A stretch of 35,022 nt of DNA, taken from positions 3,134-38,155 of the forward strand of contig CAJUHG010000020.1 of NCBI GenBank assembly GCA_910586005.1, written 5' to 3'. A model generated the notes under the pieces. The model ran no database searches. It had not been told where the DNA came from and saw nothing but the letters and a program-made list of their open reading frames with translations. The stretch comes from an uncultured Lachnospiraceae bacterium (GTDB lineage Bacteria; Bacillota; Clostridia; Lachnospirales; Lachnospiraceae). Both the position numbers and the translations under genes were made by a program. Positions 16,460 through 25,564 of the stretch are shown here, in pieces. Position 1 is the first letter of the stretch. Each line of letters opens with the position of its first letter.

Positions 16460-17623
16460 AAAATTTTTCATTTATCAGACTTACATATTGGAAAACAATT
16501 TTATTCTTACAATTTAAAGGACAATCAGCAAGCAATTCTCTCTCAGATTGTTGAGCTGGCAAAAGAATATCAACCAGAGGTTATTTTAATTTGCGGAGAT
16601 ATATTTGACAGGACAGTACCTTCTGGGGAAGCATATACTATATTTGATACTTTTTTACAAGAATTATCAGAAATCAAGCCACAAATTCCAATTCTTATGA
16701 TAGGGGGAAATCACGATAATGCCCAAAGATTAAATTATGCTAGTTCTTTTTTGGAAAAACATCAAATTTATATATCAGTAATGCCCCCTACACAGTCAGA
16801 AGAGTATTTAAAGAAGATTATATTACAAGATGCATATGGAGAGGTAAATTTTTATCTGTTACCTTTTTTAAAGCCAGGATATGTGAGAAATCTATTTGAA
16901 GAGGGAATTATTACAGATTACCAAAGTGCAGTACAAGAAATCTTAGATAGAGAGAACATTGATTATAATAAACGAAATGTATTATTGTCTCATCAATTTT
17001 ATACCAATCAAGGACAGAAACCACAAATTTGTGATTCTGAGCAATCTATAATAACGGTGGGAGGACTTGATAATATTGATGTATCTGTGGTGGAGAAGTT
17101 TGACTATGTAGCTTTGGGGCATATTCATGGGGCTCAAATGGTAAAATATCCTTATATTCGTTATTGTGGAGCACCACTGAAATATTCTGTCAGTGAAGAA
17201 TATCATAAGAAATCCATTACAATGGTGACATTGGAAGATAAAAAAGAGGCAATAAAGATTGATATGCTCCCGTTACAACCTATACAGGAAGTTCGTCAGG
17301 AACGAGGATTATTAAAAGAAATTATTGGACATGTCACTAAGGAAAATTGCCATGATTTTATTAGTATAACTCTTACAGATGAAAAGGAACCTTATCGACC
17401 GAAAGAACAATTAGAGGAAGTTTATGATTTTATTTTAGAACTGAAAATTGACAATACCAGAACAAGAAGTCTTATGGAAGGGAGGGAGGAAATAGGATTT
17501 GCATTGCATCCTATGGAGGCGTTTCGGACTTTTTATGAGGAAATGCAAGGACAAACTATGGGAGAAGAGGAAGAAGCCTTAATAAAAGAATTATTAGAAC
17601 AGTGTGGAGGGGAAGAGGTATGA
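16457..17623 (+). CDS. sbcD: Exonuclease SbcCD subunit D (Mre11-type nuclease)
   Basis: Nuclease subunit of SbcCD, which cuts hairpins and protein-blocked DNA ends at palindromes. 388 residues. Phosphoesterase metal motifs are complete: DLH (8-10), GDIFD (47-51, Asp48), GGNHD (83-87, Asn85/His86), LLSHQFY and the double-His GHIHG motif (about 222-226). The C-terminal capping and SbcC-binding part is normal in length. The last codons overlap the sbcC start as ATGA (17620-17623), showing translational coupling and fixed stoichiometry. The start at 16457 is forced by the DLHIGK N-terminus (MKIFHLSDLHIG), although no local ribosome binding site precedes it. Confidence 0.96.
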   Translation: MKIFHLSDLHIGKQFYSYNLKDNQQAILSQIVELAKEYQPEVILICGDIFDRTVPSGEAYTIFDTFLQELSEIKPQIPILMIGGNHDNAQRLNYASSFLEKHQIYISVMPPTQSEEYLKKIILQDAYGEVNFYLLPFLKPGYVRNLFEEGIITDYQSAVQEILDRENIDYNKRNVLLSHQFYTNQGQKPQICDSEQSIITVGGLDNIDVSVVEKFDYVALGHIHGAQMVKYPYIRYCGAPLKYSVSEEYHKKSITMVTLEDKKEAIKIDMLPLQPIQEVRQERGLLKEIIGHVTKENCHDFISITLTDEKEPYRPKEQLEEVYDFILELKIDNTRTRSLMEGREEIGFALHPMEAFRTFYEEMQGQTMGEEEEALIKELLEQCGGEEV

Positions 17624-20445
17624 AACCTATAAAATTGGTAATGTCAGCATTTGGTTCTTATGCAGAACAAGAAATCATAGATTTTGAGAAAGTGAACCAA
17701 GGCATATTTCTAATTACTGGAGATACAGGAACTGGAAAAACAACAGTGTTTGATGCTATTACTTATGCATTATATGACCAAACAAGTGGAGGAAAAAGAG
17801 AAGGAGATATGATGCGCAGTCAATATGCAAATCCTGACACTCCAACTTTTGTAGAGTTTACATTTCTTTATCATGGAAAATTATATACAGTACATAGAAA
17901 TCCTAATTATAAGAGAATGAGGAAACGAAAGAATAAAGATGGAACTAATACGCTTACCACAGAAGCAGCTTCTGTTACGCTGATTATGCCAAACGGACAA
18001 GAATTTATAGGAAAAATTAGAGAAGTAAATGAGAAAATAGTAGAGATTTTAGGGATAGGGGCCCCACAATTTACTCAGATTGCTATGATTGCTCAAGGAG
18101 AATTTATAAAACTGCTGCATGCATCTTCCAAAGAACGCAAAGAGATATTCTCTAGAATATTTGATACAAGGATATATGCAAATTTGCAGATGTGTTTGAG
18201 AGAACAAAGTAAATTATTGTATGGAAAACTTGAGGATAATCGCAGGTTGTGTATACATGAAATCCAAGGGGTACAATACTTACCAGAAAGTAGATATATC
18301 AAGGAGTGGGAAGAAAGCCGCAATTTTTTGGAAACCAATCCAGAACAGATACAACAAAATTTAAAGCGTTTCATAATAGAAATAGAAGAAAAAGAGACTG
18401 TGATGCAAAAAAGAGAAACAGAAAATCGAAAGTGTTTAGAGGAAAATGTTTGTCTTATTCATCAAGCAAAAGAAGTTAATCAGTTGTTTATTCAAGAAAA
18501 AGAAGAAGAAAAAAGTATTGCTTTTAGAACTAAATTGCTACAGCAGCAAAGAGAAGAAGAGCAGAAAAGCATAAGAGAATTTCAGGGATGGAAGTTTAGA
18601 TATAAAGAACAAATGCCTAAACTTTTAGAACAGCTTGCAAGCTGGAGGGGATTTCTTCCTAAGTATGTATTATTAAAAGAAAAACAGGAAGTTCTTTTAA
18701 GTGCAGAAAAAGAACAAGTGATAGTTGAAAAATTTGCAGAACAAGCAAAACAGAATTTACAAGAAGTTCAAAAAGCCATAGATGATACAGAAAATAAGAA
18801 AAAAACTTTTGAAAAAACTACAATAGAAATTCCTATCCTTAGGGAAGCTAAAAAAGAACTTTCTAAAAGAGAAATTTTGTTAGAAGAAATGAATGAGACA
18901 GGAAAACGATTAGAAAGCTATGAAAAAATGCGTGAACAGGAAAAGAAGAATGTGCAGCAAGCACTTTTATTTTTTCAAGAAAAAAGTCGTGAGTATGAAG
19001 AGAAGAATCAGAAATTTATAGAGGAGCAAATTGGGGTGATTGCTCAGAACTTACAGGAGGGAAAGGCATGTCCTGTATGTGGTTCTCTAGAACATCCTAA
19101 GAAAGCAAAACTTTCGAGTTCTGCAGTGACACAACAACAGGTAGAACAAGCAAAAAAGAATCGGGAACAAGCAGACCAAAAACTAAATCTGTGTAGAGAA
19201 GAATTTCAAAAAATACAGGAATCTTGCGAAAAAGAAAAATCTCTGTTAGAGCAAGATGGTAGACGTATATTTACAAATGGATTTGAGATTTCTATGATTC
19301 TAACAGCTTTAGAAGAGTGTAAGGAAAAGAAACGACAGGCAGAAATACAATTAGAAGAGGCAAAAAAACGGGAGAGATTATTGCAACAACAGAAGGATAA
19401 ACTAGAACAATTAAAACGAGAGTTAGGGAAATTTCAGAGACAACAAGAAGAAGTTCTTCAAAAACAGTATGAGACAAAATTTTTAGTAGAAACTGCAAAA
19501 CAAGGGATGCGCGCTCTGTTAGAAGAACTTCCCTTTGAAACAGAACAAGAATTGCAGCAGCATATACAAAAGGCAGAAACAGAAAAGATAAAATTAGAGA
19601 CTGAAAAGGAACAAGCAGAAGAAGGATTGCAAGAGCTACAACAAAAAATAGCAGAAAATCAGGGAATATTAATAGAACAACAAAAAAATTACAAGAAATT
19701 AGAACAACGGTTAGAAGGCAAAGAGCAGATAGAACTTACTGTTTTCTTAGAACATGAGAAGGAATTAAAAAAAGAAGCAAAAGTTTTAGAAAAAGAAAAA
19801 ATTCAATTAACAGTATTAAAAAGCCGAAATCAGCAAGCAAAACAGCAGCTTTCTAAGCTATATCAAGAACGAGAGCAGTTAAGAAGGCAATATGAAATTG
19901 TTAGTAATTTGGACAAGACAGCAAATGGAAACTTAACACAACATATTAGGATAGATTTTCAAACTTATGTACAGCGGCATTATTTTAAATATATGATTGC
20001 AGAAGCAAATAAACATCTATCTAAAATGAATGGCAATCAATTTTTGTTACAATGTAGAGATTTGGAACATTTAGGGAAACAAGGAGAAGCTGGATTAGAT
20101 TTGGATATTTATGATTTAGTGACAGATAAAGTGAGAGATGTGAAAACACTTTCTGGAGGAGAATCTTTTTTGGCAGCACTTTCTATGGCTCTTGGTATGT
20201 CAGAAGTGATACAAAATACTGCTGGTCGAGTACATTTGGATACAATGTTTATTGATGAGGGATTTGGTTCCTTAGATGAGGAAGCAAGAGATCGAGCGAT
20301 TAGTATTCTTAATGAACTAGCAGGAGAATCTAGACTAGTGGGTATTATTTCTCATGTAACAGAGTTAAAGGAACAGATAGACCGTAAATTAGTCATTAGT
20401 AAGAATAAAAAGGGTAGTCATGTTAAATGGGTGTTAGAAAGCTAG
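17620..20445 (+). CDS. sbcC: Exonuclease SbcCD subunit C (Rad50-type ATPase)
   Basis: SMC-like ATPase partner of SbcD. 941 residues from the ATG at 17620; GGAGGGGAAGAGG lies right before it, so the in-frame ATG at 17602 is less likely. Walker A GDTGTGKT (34-41) is in the N-terminal lobe. A long Glu/Gln/Lys coiled coil is broken at Cys484-Pro-Val-Cys487 (CPVCG), the zinc hook that joins two molecules. The second coil leads to the ABC signature LSGGESF (844-850) and Walker B MFIDEGFGSLDEE (from 876). All parts of a functional Rad50-type ATPase are present. The next gene starts 65 bp downstream and may be in the same transcript. Confidence 0.97.
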   Translation: MKPIKLVMSAFGSYAEQEIIDFEKVNQGIFLITGDTGTGKTTVFDAITYALYDQTSGGKREGDMMRSQYANPDTPTFVEFTFLYHGKLYTVHRNPNYKRMRKRKNKDGTNTLTTEAASVTLIMPNGQEFIGKIREVNEKIVEILGIGAPQFTQIAMIAQGEFIKLLHASSKERKEIFSRIFDTRIYANLQMCLREQSKLLYGKLEDNRRLCIHEIQGVQYLPESRYIKEWEESRNFLETNPEQIQQNLKRFIIEIEEKETVMQKRETENRKCLEENVCLIHQAKEVNQLFIQEKEEEKSIAFRTKLLQQQREEEQKSIREFQGWKFRYKEQMPKLLEQLASWRGFLPKYVLLKEKQEVLLSAEKEQVIVEKFAEQAKQNLQEVQKAIDDTENKKKTFEKTTIEIPILREAKKELSKREILLEEMNETGKRLESYEKMREQEKKNVQQALLFFQEKSREYEEKNQKFIEEQIGVIAQNLQEGKACPVCGSLEHPKKAKLSSSAVTQQQVEQAKKNREQADQKLNLCREEFQKIQESCEKEKSLLEQDGRRIFTNGFEISMILTALEECKEKKRQAEIQLEEAKKRERLLQQQKDKLEQLKRELGKFQRQQEEVLQKQYETKFLVETAKQGMRALLEELPFETEQELQQHIQKAETEKIKLETEKEQAEEGLQELQQKIAENQGILIEQQKNYKKLEQRLEGKEQIELTVFLEHEKELKKEAKVLEKEKIQLTVLKSRNQQAKQQLSKLYQEREQLRRQYEIVSNLDKTANGNLTQHIRIDFQTYVQRHYFKYMIAEANKHLSKMNGNQFLLQCRDLEHLGKQGEAGLDLDIYDLVTDKVRDVKTLSGGESFLAALSMALGMSEVIQNTAGRVHLDTMFIDEGFGSLDEEARDRAISILNELAGESRLVGIISHVTELKEQIDRKLVISKNKKGSHVKWVLES

Positions 20446-20510
20446 TGGATAAATTAGTTTCTAGTAGATGAAATAATTAAGAACTCAATAAAACGATAGA
20501 GAGGAAGATT

Positions 20511-21170
20511 ATGAGGTTTTATTTGATTCGTCATGGGGCTACTCGTGGAAATCGAGAACAGCGGTATGTAGGTTGTACAGATGAAGGGATTTTAGAAGAA
20601 GAGATAGATAAAATGAGAAAGAAAGGACAGTCTTTTCCCAGTATGGATGGAATTTTTCTAAGTCCTTATCTACGATGCAAACAGAGTGCATATGCTCTTT
20701 TTTCTATTTTTCAGTACCAAGACTATAAGAGATTAAATCAGAAGAAAGAATTAAATCATATATTTCAAACAAAAGGAAAAATAGAAGTAGTAGAGGACTT
20801 CAGAGAAATGGATTTTGGTATATTTGAGTATAAAAATTATCAAGAGCTGAATGGAAATACAGATTATCAGAAATTTATAGATAGTGCTGGAAAAACAGGA
20901 TTTCCAGAAGGAGAATCATTACAAAAATTTCAGTTTCGCTGTCAAGAATCCTTTTTAAAATGTGTGGAAAAGGCAAAAGAAAATGAATGGGAAACAGTAG
21001 CTTTTGTGGTACATGGTGGAACGATAATGGCAATTTTAGAGGCTTTTGGTTATCCTAAAAAAGAATATTATGATTATCAAGTTTCAAATGGGTGCGGATA
21101 TATCCTACAATTAGAAGAAAAAAATAAAGAGAAATATATTTTATTGAGAATAGAGGAGGAAATCAAATGA
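20511..21170 (+). CDS. Histidine phosphatase family protein (phosphoglycerate mutase-like)
   Basis: 219 residues. The branch-1 histidine phosphatase motif RHG is at residues 7-9 (MRFYLIRHGATRGN), with His8 as the phosphate acceptor. The second catalytic His168 is in FVVHGGTIMA. The GCTDEG and LSPYLRCKQSA segments are typical of CobC/GpmB-like phosphatases. It lacks the long insert of true cofactor-dependent phosphoglycerate mutase, so a general or metabolite phosphatase is more likely; the substrate is not readable from sequence. AGAGGAAG precedes the ATG, and the stop overlaps the next start as ATGA (21167-21170), so it is coupled to the dehydrogenase. Confidence 0.9.
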   Translation: MRFYLIRHGATRGNREQRYVGCTDEGILEEEIDKMRKKGQSFPSMDGIFLSPYLRCKQSAYALFSIFQYQDYKRLNQKKELNHIFQTKGKIEVVEDFREMDFGIFEYKNYQELNGNTDYQKFIDSAGKTGFPEGESLQKFQFRCQESFLKCVEKAKENEWETVAFVVHGGTIMAILEAFGYPKKEYYDYQVSNGCGYILQLEEKNKEKYILLRIEEEIK

Positions 21171-22111
21171 AAATTGTTTTTTTAGATGCAAAATCTATAG
21201 GGGAAGATATTGATTTATCTGGTTATGAAGCGTTAGGAGAAGTGGTAAAATATGATTTTTCTACTGTTGAAGAGACTAGAGAACGTGTAAAAGATGCAGA
21301 TGTTATTATATTAAACAAAGTTCCTATCAATGCGCAAAGTATTGAAACTGCTGAAAATTTAAAATTAGTGTGTGTAACAGCAACAGGAACCAACAATTTA
21401 GATAAGGAATATTTGGACAAACGAGGCATTGCTTGGCGCAATGTGGCAGGATACTCTACTGAATCTGTAGCGCAACATACATTTGCAATGTTATTTTATC
21501 TCTTAGAACATCTTCCATATTATGATGAATATGTAAAATCAGAAAAATATGTGAAAGACCGTTTATTCACACATTTTGACCGAAAGTTTTCAGAAATAAA
21601 TGGAAAAACATGGGGAATTATTGGTATGGGTGCAATTGGCAGAAGGGTGGCAGAGATTGCAAAGCTATTTGGTTGCAAAGTTATTTACTACTCAACTACC
21701 AAAAAAAATAATCAGAAAGATTATAAACGTGTAGCATTTGAGGAATTATTAAAAGATTCAGACATTGTGTCAGTTCATGCACCACTTACCCCAGAGACAG
21801 AAAATCTTATGAATAAAGTGGCCTTTGCTAAAATGAAAAAATCAGCTATTTTTTTAAATCTAGGCAGAGGACCTATTGTATCAGAGCAAGATTTGGCAGA
21901 TGCTTTAAAGGCAGGAGAAATTAGAGCAGCCGGTTTGGATGTACTGTGTGTGGAGCCTATGAGTGAGCAAAATCCTTTAAAAGAAGTCAAAGACAGTGAC
22001 AGGCTATTGATTACACCTCATATTGCTTGGGCAAGTGTGGAAGCAAGAAATAGATTGATGTCTATTATTTTAGGTCAGATTCAAGAATTTTTTGCCTCTC
22101 ATTTATTTTGA
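21167..22111 (+). CDS. D-2-hydroxyacid dehydrogenase (NAD-dependent)
   Basis: 314 residues, D-isomer specific 2-hydroxyacid dehydrogenase fold. Rossmann motif GMGAIG (about 153-158) in GIIGMGAIGRRVAEIAKLFG. Catalytic Arg234 (NLGRGPIV), Glu263 (VEPMSEQNPL) and His285 (TPHIAWAS) are all present. GTNNLDKEYL (about 75-84) and the NVAGYSTESVAQH segment suggest a glycerate dehydrogenase/hydroxypyruvate reductase-like subgroup, but the substrate is not fixed by these motifs. It overlaps the phosphatase gene by 4 bases, and GAGGAAA lies in the end of that gene. The two may act on related three-carbon acids, which is inference only. Confidence 0.93.
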   Translation: MKIVFLDAKSIGEDIDLSGYEALGEVVKYDFSTVEETRERVKDADVIILNKVPINAQSIETAENLKLVCVTATGTNNLDKEYLDKRGIAWRNVAGYSTESVAQHTFAMLFYLLEHLPYYDEYVKSEKYVKDRLFTHFDRKFSEINGKTWGIIGMGAIGRRVAEIAKLFGCKVIYYSTTKKNNQKDYKRVAFEELLKDSDIVSVHAPLTPETENLMNKVAFAKMKKSAIFLNLGRGPIVSEQDLADALKAGEIRAAGLDVLCVEPMSEQNPLKEVKDSDRLLITPHIAWASVEARNRLMSIILGQIQEFFASHLF

Positions 22112-22300
22112 TAAGAAATTAGTTTACTAGATTTTTATATTTCATTTGCTAATTTTAAAAACACCATAAGTGGGGCACAAGTTTCTTATCTATGGACCCC
22201 GCCATTTGCTAGAGGTATTTCTTTTGAAAGAAAGTTCTACTTATTATCTTGGAGTTTTATCAAGTGAGAGATAATAAATAGTTTACTAAGTTTAAGAATT
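22112..22300. other. Gap with short inverted repeat between convergent genes
   Basis: A 9-bp perfect inverted repeat TTATTATCT (22241-22249) / AGATAATAA (22269-22277) with a 19-nt loop lies close to the minus-strand stop, and the string agtttacta occurs near both ends of the gap. No T-run follows on either strand. No gene is recognisable. Confidence 0.4.
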
Positions 22301-23266
22301 TTAGCTGGGAATGCTTGCGTCTAATCCACTGTGATAAGAATTATTTCCAAGTTTTTTTAATATTTCATTTGTACAAACTTTTTCCAGCGATGTATTAGGT
22401 TTTGTAACAAAAAGCTGATTTAGGTTTAGTAATAGTTCTAAATAACTTTTTTGTGCATCTTCCATTAAATCAAAAAAGGAATCTTTAGAAACTTGAGAAG
22501 TATCCCAAGGATTTTTCCACTGTTTATGCAAAGTATTTAAAGGATCTATGTGGATAGTAAGGGTATCACTTGGAATTAATGTGGATAACAATGGATAACC
22601 AAGGAACAAACATTCCAACGCTTCTATCATAGATTTTTTTCTGCCAGAAGGATCTCTTAAAAGTTTTGTTCCATATTGAATAGAACGAATGGAAGTATAC
22701 ATAGTGATATAGTGGATATTAAGGTCTGGATAAGTCTTTTTATATACATAGTATAAAATAGTAGCAATTGTACGCAATTGCAATCGGGTTAGTTGAATGG
22801 TGGCATTTTGAGGAAAAGTGGAAGGGAGACAATGTTTATACAATTGCAGTAGTTCTGTATCAATATCTGTTTCTAAGCTCATATGATTGCCATAGTAACA
22901 GTTATTTTTTTCTCTGAAATTAGTTTTCCAATAAATATATGGATGGCAGTAAGTATCTAGGCTATAATGTCCTAGAAATCCTGTAATATAGGCTTTAGCA
23001 ATTTCCTGCTGTTTTTTATTTGAGAATAATTTTCGGCTATGGATTAATGCAGAAAGGAATTTTTGTGTCTTTTCAGTATGAGCTACAGATCCAATATTAT
23101 TTTTATGAACAAGATAGGAAGGTAAGAAATAGAAAAATAAATCAGGGCCCTGTAAGCCAAGACTATAAGCAGCATGTTGTTGTTTAAGGGTTTTTTTTAA
23201 AGAAATAGTGTTTAATTGTTGATAAGTGTCTAATCCAAATAAGTAATGTGTTGTAAATCCAGGCAT
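22301..23266 (-). CDS. Zinc-dependent phospholipase C family protein
   Basis: 321 residues from the ATG at 23264-23266, chosen for AAAGGAA upstream and for the family N-terminus MPGFTTHYLFG; a longer frame adds 27 unlikely residues. Pattern of the Zn_dep_PLPC fold: TTHYLFG, YSLGLQGPDLFFYF, ITGFLGHYSLDTYCHPYIYW and HMSLETDIDTELL give the spaced His/Asp metal ligands. Unlike secreted clostridial alpha-toxin there is no signal peptide, so this is a cytoplasmic relative of unknown substrate, common in gut Clostridia. The minus-strand gene is convergent with the dehydrogenase and divergent from the Ham1-like gene. Confidence 0.85.
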   Translation of the reverse strand: MPGFTTHYLFGLDTYQQLNTISLKKTLKQQHAAYSLGLQGPDLFFYFLPSYLVHKNNIGSVAHTEKTQKFLSALIHSRKLFSNKKQQEIAKAYITGFLGHYSLDTYCHPYIYWKTNFREKNNCYYGNHMSLETDIDTELLQLYKHCLPSTFPQNATIQLTRLQLRTIATILYYVYKKTYPDLNIHYITMYTSIRSIQYGTKLLRDPSGRKKSMIEALECLFLGYPLLSTLIPSDTLTIHIDPLNTLHKQWKNPWDTSQVSKDSFFDLMEDAQKSYLELLLNLNQLFVTKPNTSLEKVCTNEILKKLGNNSYHSGLDASIPS

Positions 23267-23494
23267 AGTTTTATTCCTTTCATGATAATTTATTGTTTGA
23301 AATTTAAGGATGATAATTGATTTCAATATTGAGAATATTATACACAATTATTAGAAAAATTTACACCTTTTGAAAGGACCGAATGACCATCTTGGAATGA
23401 CTTAGAAGTATCCCTTGTGATGTATGATAATAGGAAGTTTGTAAAACGTATGTTTTATTGTTGATGACATGCTTATGCTAGAAAGGAGAAAAGT

Positions 23495-24178
23495 ATGAAG
23501 GTATTATTATATGGAACTACAAATGAGGGAAAGTTACTTGCTATGAAACGAATGTTAAGTCCTCTTGGAATTACTTTAAAGGGATTAAAAGATATGAAAG
23601 AAAGTATTCCCAAAGTAGCAGAGACAGGAAGTTCTCCACTAGAAAATGCCAGAATAAAGGCAAAAGCATATTATAAAATATTTCAAATTCCAGTATTTTC
23701 TTGTGATACTGGTCTTTATCTAGAAGGAGTGCCCAAGGAGCTTCAACCAGGTATTTATGTGAGAAGATATCCTTGTCTACAAAAAGAACAATTTGATAAA
23801 TATAAATTTTTAAAGTCATTTTGGAAAGAACAAAGGCAACATTATAATAGTGAGATGACTGATAAAGAGATGACAGAATATTATAGTAAGTTGGCCTTGG
23901 AGTTTGGAGAACTAAGAGCACAATATCAAAATGCCATATGCTTTTATAAATCAGAACAAGAAATTTATGAAAGCGAAGATAGTAGATTGTCAGGAAAACC
24001 TTTTCTCTTAACTTCTAAGCCACATCCCCATTGTCAATCAGGATTTCCATTAGATCGAATTTCTATCCAGATTTCTAGTAGAAAATATTATTATGATCTA
24101 CCAGAAAGTGCACAGGATGAGGTGGCTTTGGAAGAAGGGTTTCAAGAATTTTTTATAAAATATTTTTCAGACTTTTAG
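23495..24178 (+). CDS. Divergent Ham1/RdgB-like nucleotide pyrophosphatase
   Basis: 227 residues. Fits the non-canonical purine NTP pyrophosphatase family, which removes dITP and XTP: GTTNEGK (8-14, for S/T-x-N-x-x-K), ETGSSPLENARIKAKAYY (44-61), SCDTGLYLEGVP with PGIYVRRY following (in place of the usual DDSGL and APGVYSARY) and SGFPLDRI (in place of GFGYDPIF). The final SHR motif that contacts the base is not seen, and the middle has an unusual helical insertion (YSKLALEFGELRAQYQ). It may keep pyrophosphatase activity with altered base selectivity. GAAAGGAG lies 8 bases before the ATG. Single gene, divergent from the phospholipase-like gene. Confidence 0.78.
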   Translation: MKVLLYGTTNEGKLLAMKRMLSPLGITLKGLKDMKESIPKVAETGSSPLENARIKAKAYYKIFQIPVFSCDTGLYLEGVPKELQPGIYVRRYPCLQKEQFDKYKFLKSFWKEQRQHYNSEMTDKEMTEYYSKLALEFGELRAQYQNAICFYKSEQEIYESEDSRLSGKPFLLTSKPHPHCQSGFPLDRISIQISSRKYYYDLPESAQDEVALEEGFQEFFIKYFSDF

Positions 24179-24277
24179 AAGGAAATGGTTCAGAGACTTT
24201 TTTATTATTTTAATCTATTCCTTATAATGTTTATAACAAATGTGAAGTTATATTTTTGAGGGATTTATCATATAAGG

Positions 24278-25564
24278 TCAAAATCCTAAGTAAATAACAA
24301 AACAAGTGCCACCTTCTGAACTATCTTCAACTTTTATTTTCCCTTTGTGTATATGGATAATTTCTTGTGCAATACAAAGTCCTAGTCCAAAATGAGATTT
24401 GTCTTTATGAGATTTATCACATCTGTAAAAGCGGTCAAATATAGCTTCTTTTTCTGAATTGGGAATTCCAATTCCATTATCAGCTACCCGAATAATAATT
24501 TTATCTGAAGTCGCCTGTAAAGATAAGCATACTTTTCCACCAGAAGGGGTATAGCTAAGGGCATTATCCAATAAGATAGTTAGTACTTGTTCGATACGTT
24601 CTTTATCACAGAAGCATAGTGGAACAAGTCTTTCTGGTAAAGTGATTTTTAAAGAAATACACTTTTTATATGCTAGAGGTTCAAATTTTTCATAAGTGGA
24701 TAATAATAAAGTATCTAGTTCTACAGCGGTTTTATGAATTGTAAAATGAGAACTGTCAGTGCGAGAGAGTGTTAACATATCATCAATTAGTCGACTCATT
24801 CGTTTTCCTTCTAGTGCTATCATATTTGAAAAATGTTCTGTTTCTTCTTTGGAGGCATGTTTCATTGCTGAAAGACAAGAGAGTATCACTGTCAATGGTG
24901 AACGTAATTCATGGGAAGCAGAAGCAATAAATTCTATTTGTTTTTGACGGTTGATAATTAGAGGTTGAATCATACGCCAAGTAAATATCCAGAAAAATAT
25001 ACCAAGTAGAAGAATACCCATAATATCTGCACTAGCAAATAGAAGGCGCCGAAGAAAAATATTATATTGCAAATCTTTTAAGGAGTGAAGCATAACAATA
25101 TTTAGGACACCACCATTTTTGGGAATAAAAGCTACAGAAGCATAGTAGTTCTTTTTTTTGTAGACTAGTTCAAATTCAGCATGTATGGTAAGAACAGAAT
25201 TTGAAGATATGGTTTCTTCTAAAAGATTATAATCTTTTCTTGCAACTTGACGTGCGAATGCAAAAAGTTTTTGATCCATAGAAGTTGGATTCAAACTTTC
25301 AAATAATAATTGATATCCATTGTCTTGAATATCAATAGAAAAATGTGTGTCTGTATTAATTTGTGAAAGCCAGTTATGTGAAATAATTGTTTGATTTTCA
25401 AAGTGGTTAATGAGTATATTGACATTTCTTTGAAACTCGGCAAGATGGCTTTCTCTAGATTCAGCCTCTGAAAAAGATAAACAGATAAGAGACATAAAAA
25501 CAAGAATTAGACCACTGACAAATGTACAAAAAAAAGTAAGACGGAGATGAAGTTTTTTAAACAT
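24278..25564 (-). CDS. Sensor histidine kinase of the divergent two-component pair
   Basis: 428 residues from the ATG at 25562-25564, which overlaps the last codons of the regulator and has GGAGG 6 bases upstream. Two membrane helices (about 8-32 and 174-197) flank a 140-residue extracellular sensor domain. H-box ASHELRSPLT with phospho-His218, N-box LLDNALSY (Asn334), G1 ADNGIGI (361-367), F-box FDRFYR and G2 GLGL (393-396) are all intact. No HAMP domain is obvious. The kinase phosphorylates the regulator encoded just upstream. The ligand is unknown; the neighbouring transporter genes suggest an extracellular solute or envelope signal. Confidence 0.95.
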   Translation of the reverse strand: MFKKLHLRLTFFCTFVSGLILVFMSLICLSFSEAESRESHLAEFQRNVNILINHFENQTIISHNWLSQINTDTHFSIDIQDNGYQLLFESLNPTSMDQKLFAFARQVARKDYNLLEETISSNSVLTIHAEFELVYKKKNYYASVAFIPKNGGVLNIVMLHSLKDLQYNIFLRRLLFASADIMGILLLGIFFWIFTWRMIQPLIINRQKQIEFIASASHELRSPLTVILSCLSAMKHASKEETEHFSNMIALEGKRMSRLIDDMLTLSRTDSSHFTIHKTAVELDTLLLSTYEKFEPLAYKKCISLKITLPERLVPLCFCDKERIEQVLTILLDNALSYTPSGGKVCLSLQATSDKIIIRVADNGIGIPNSEKEAIFDRFYRCDKSHKDKSHFGLGLCIAQEIIHIHKGKIKVEDSSEGGTCFVIYLGF

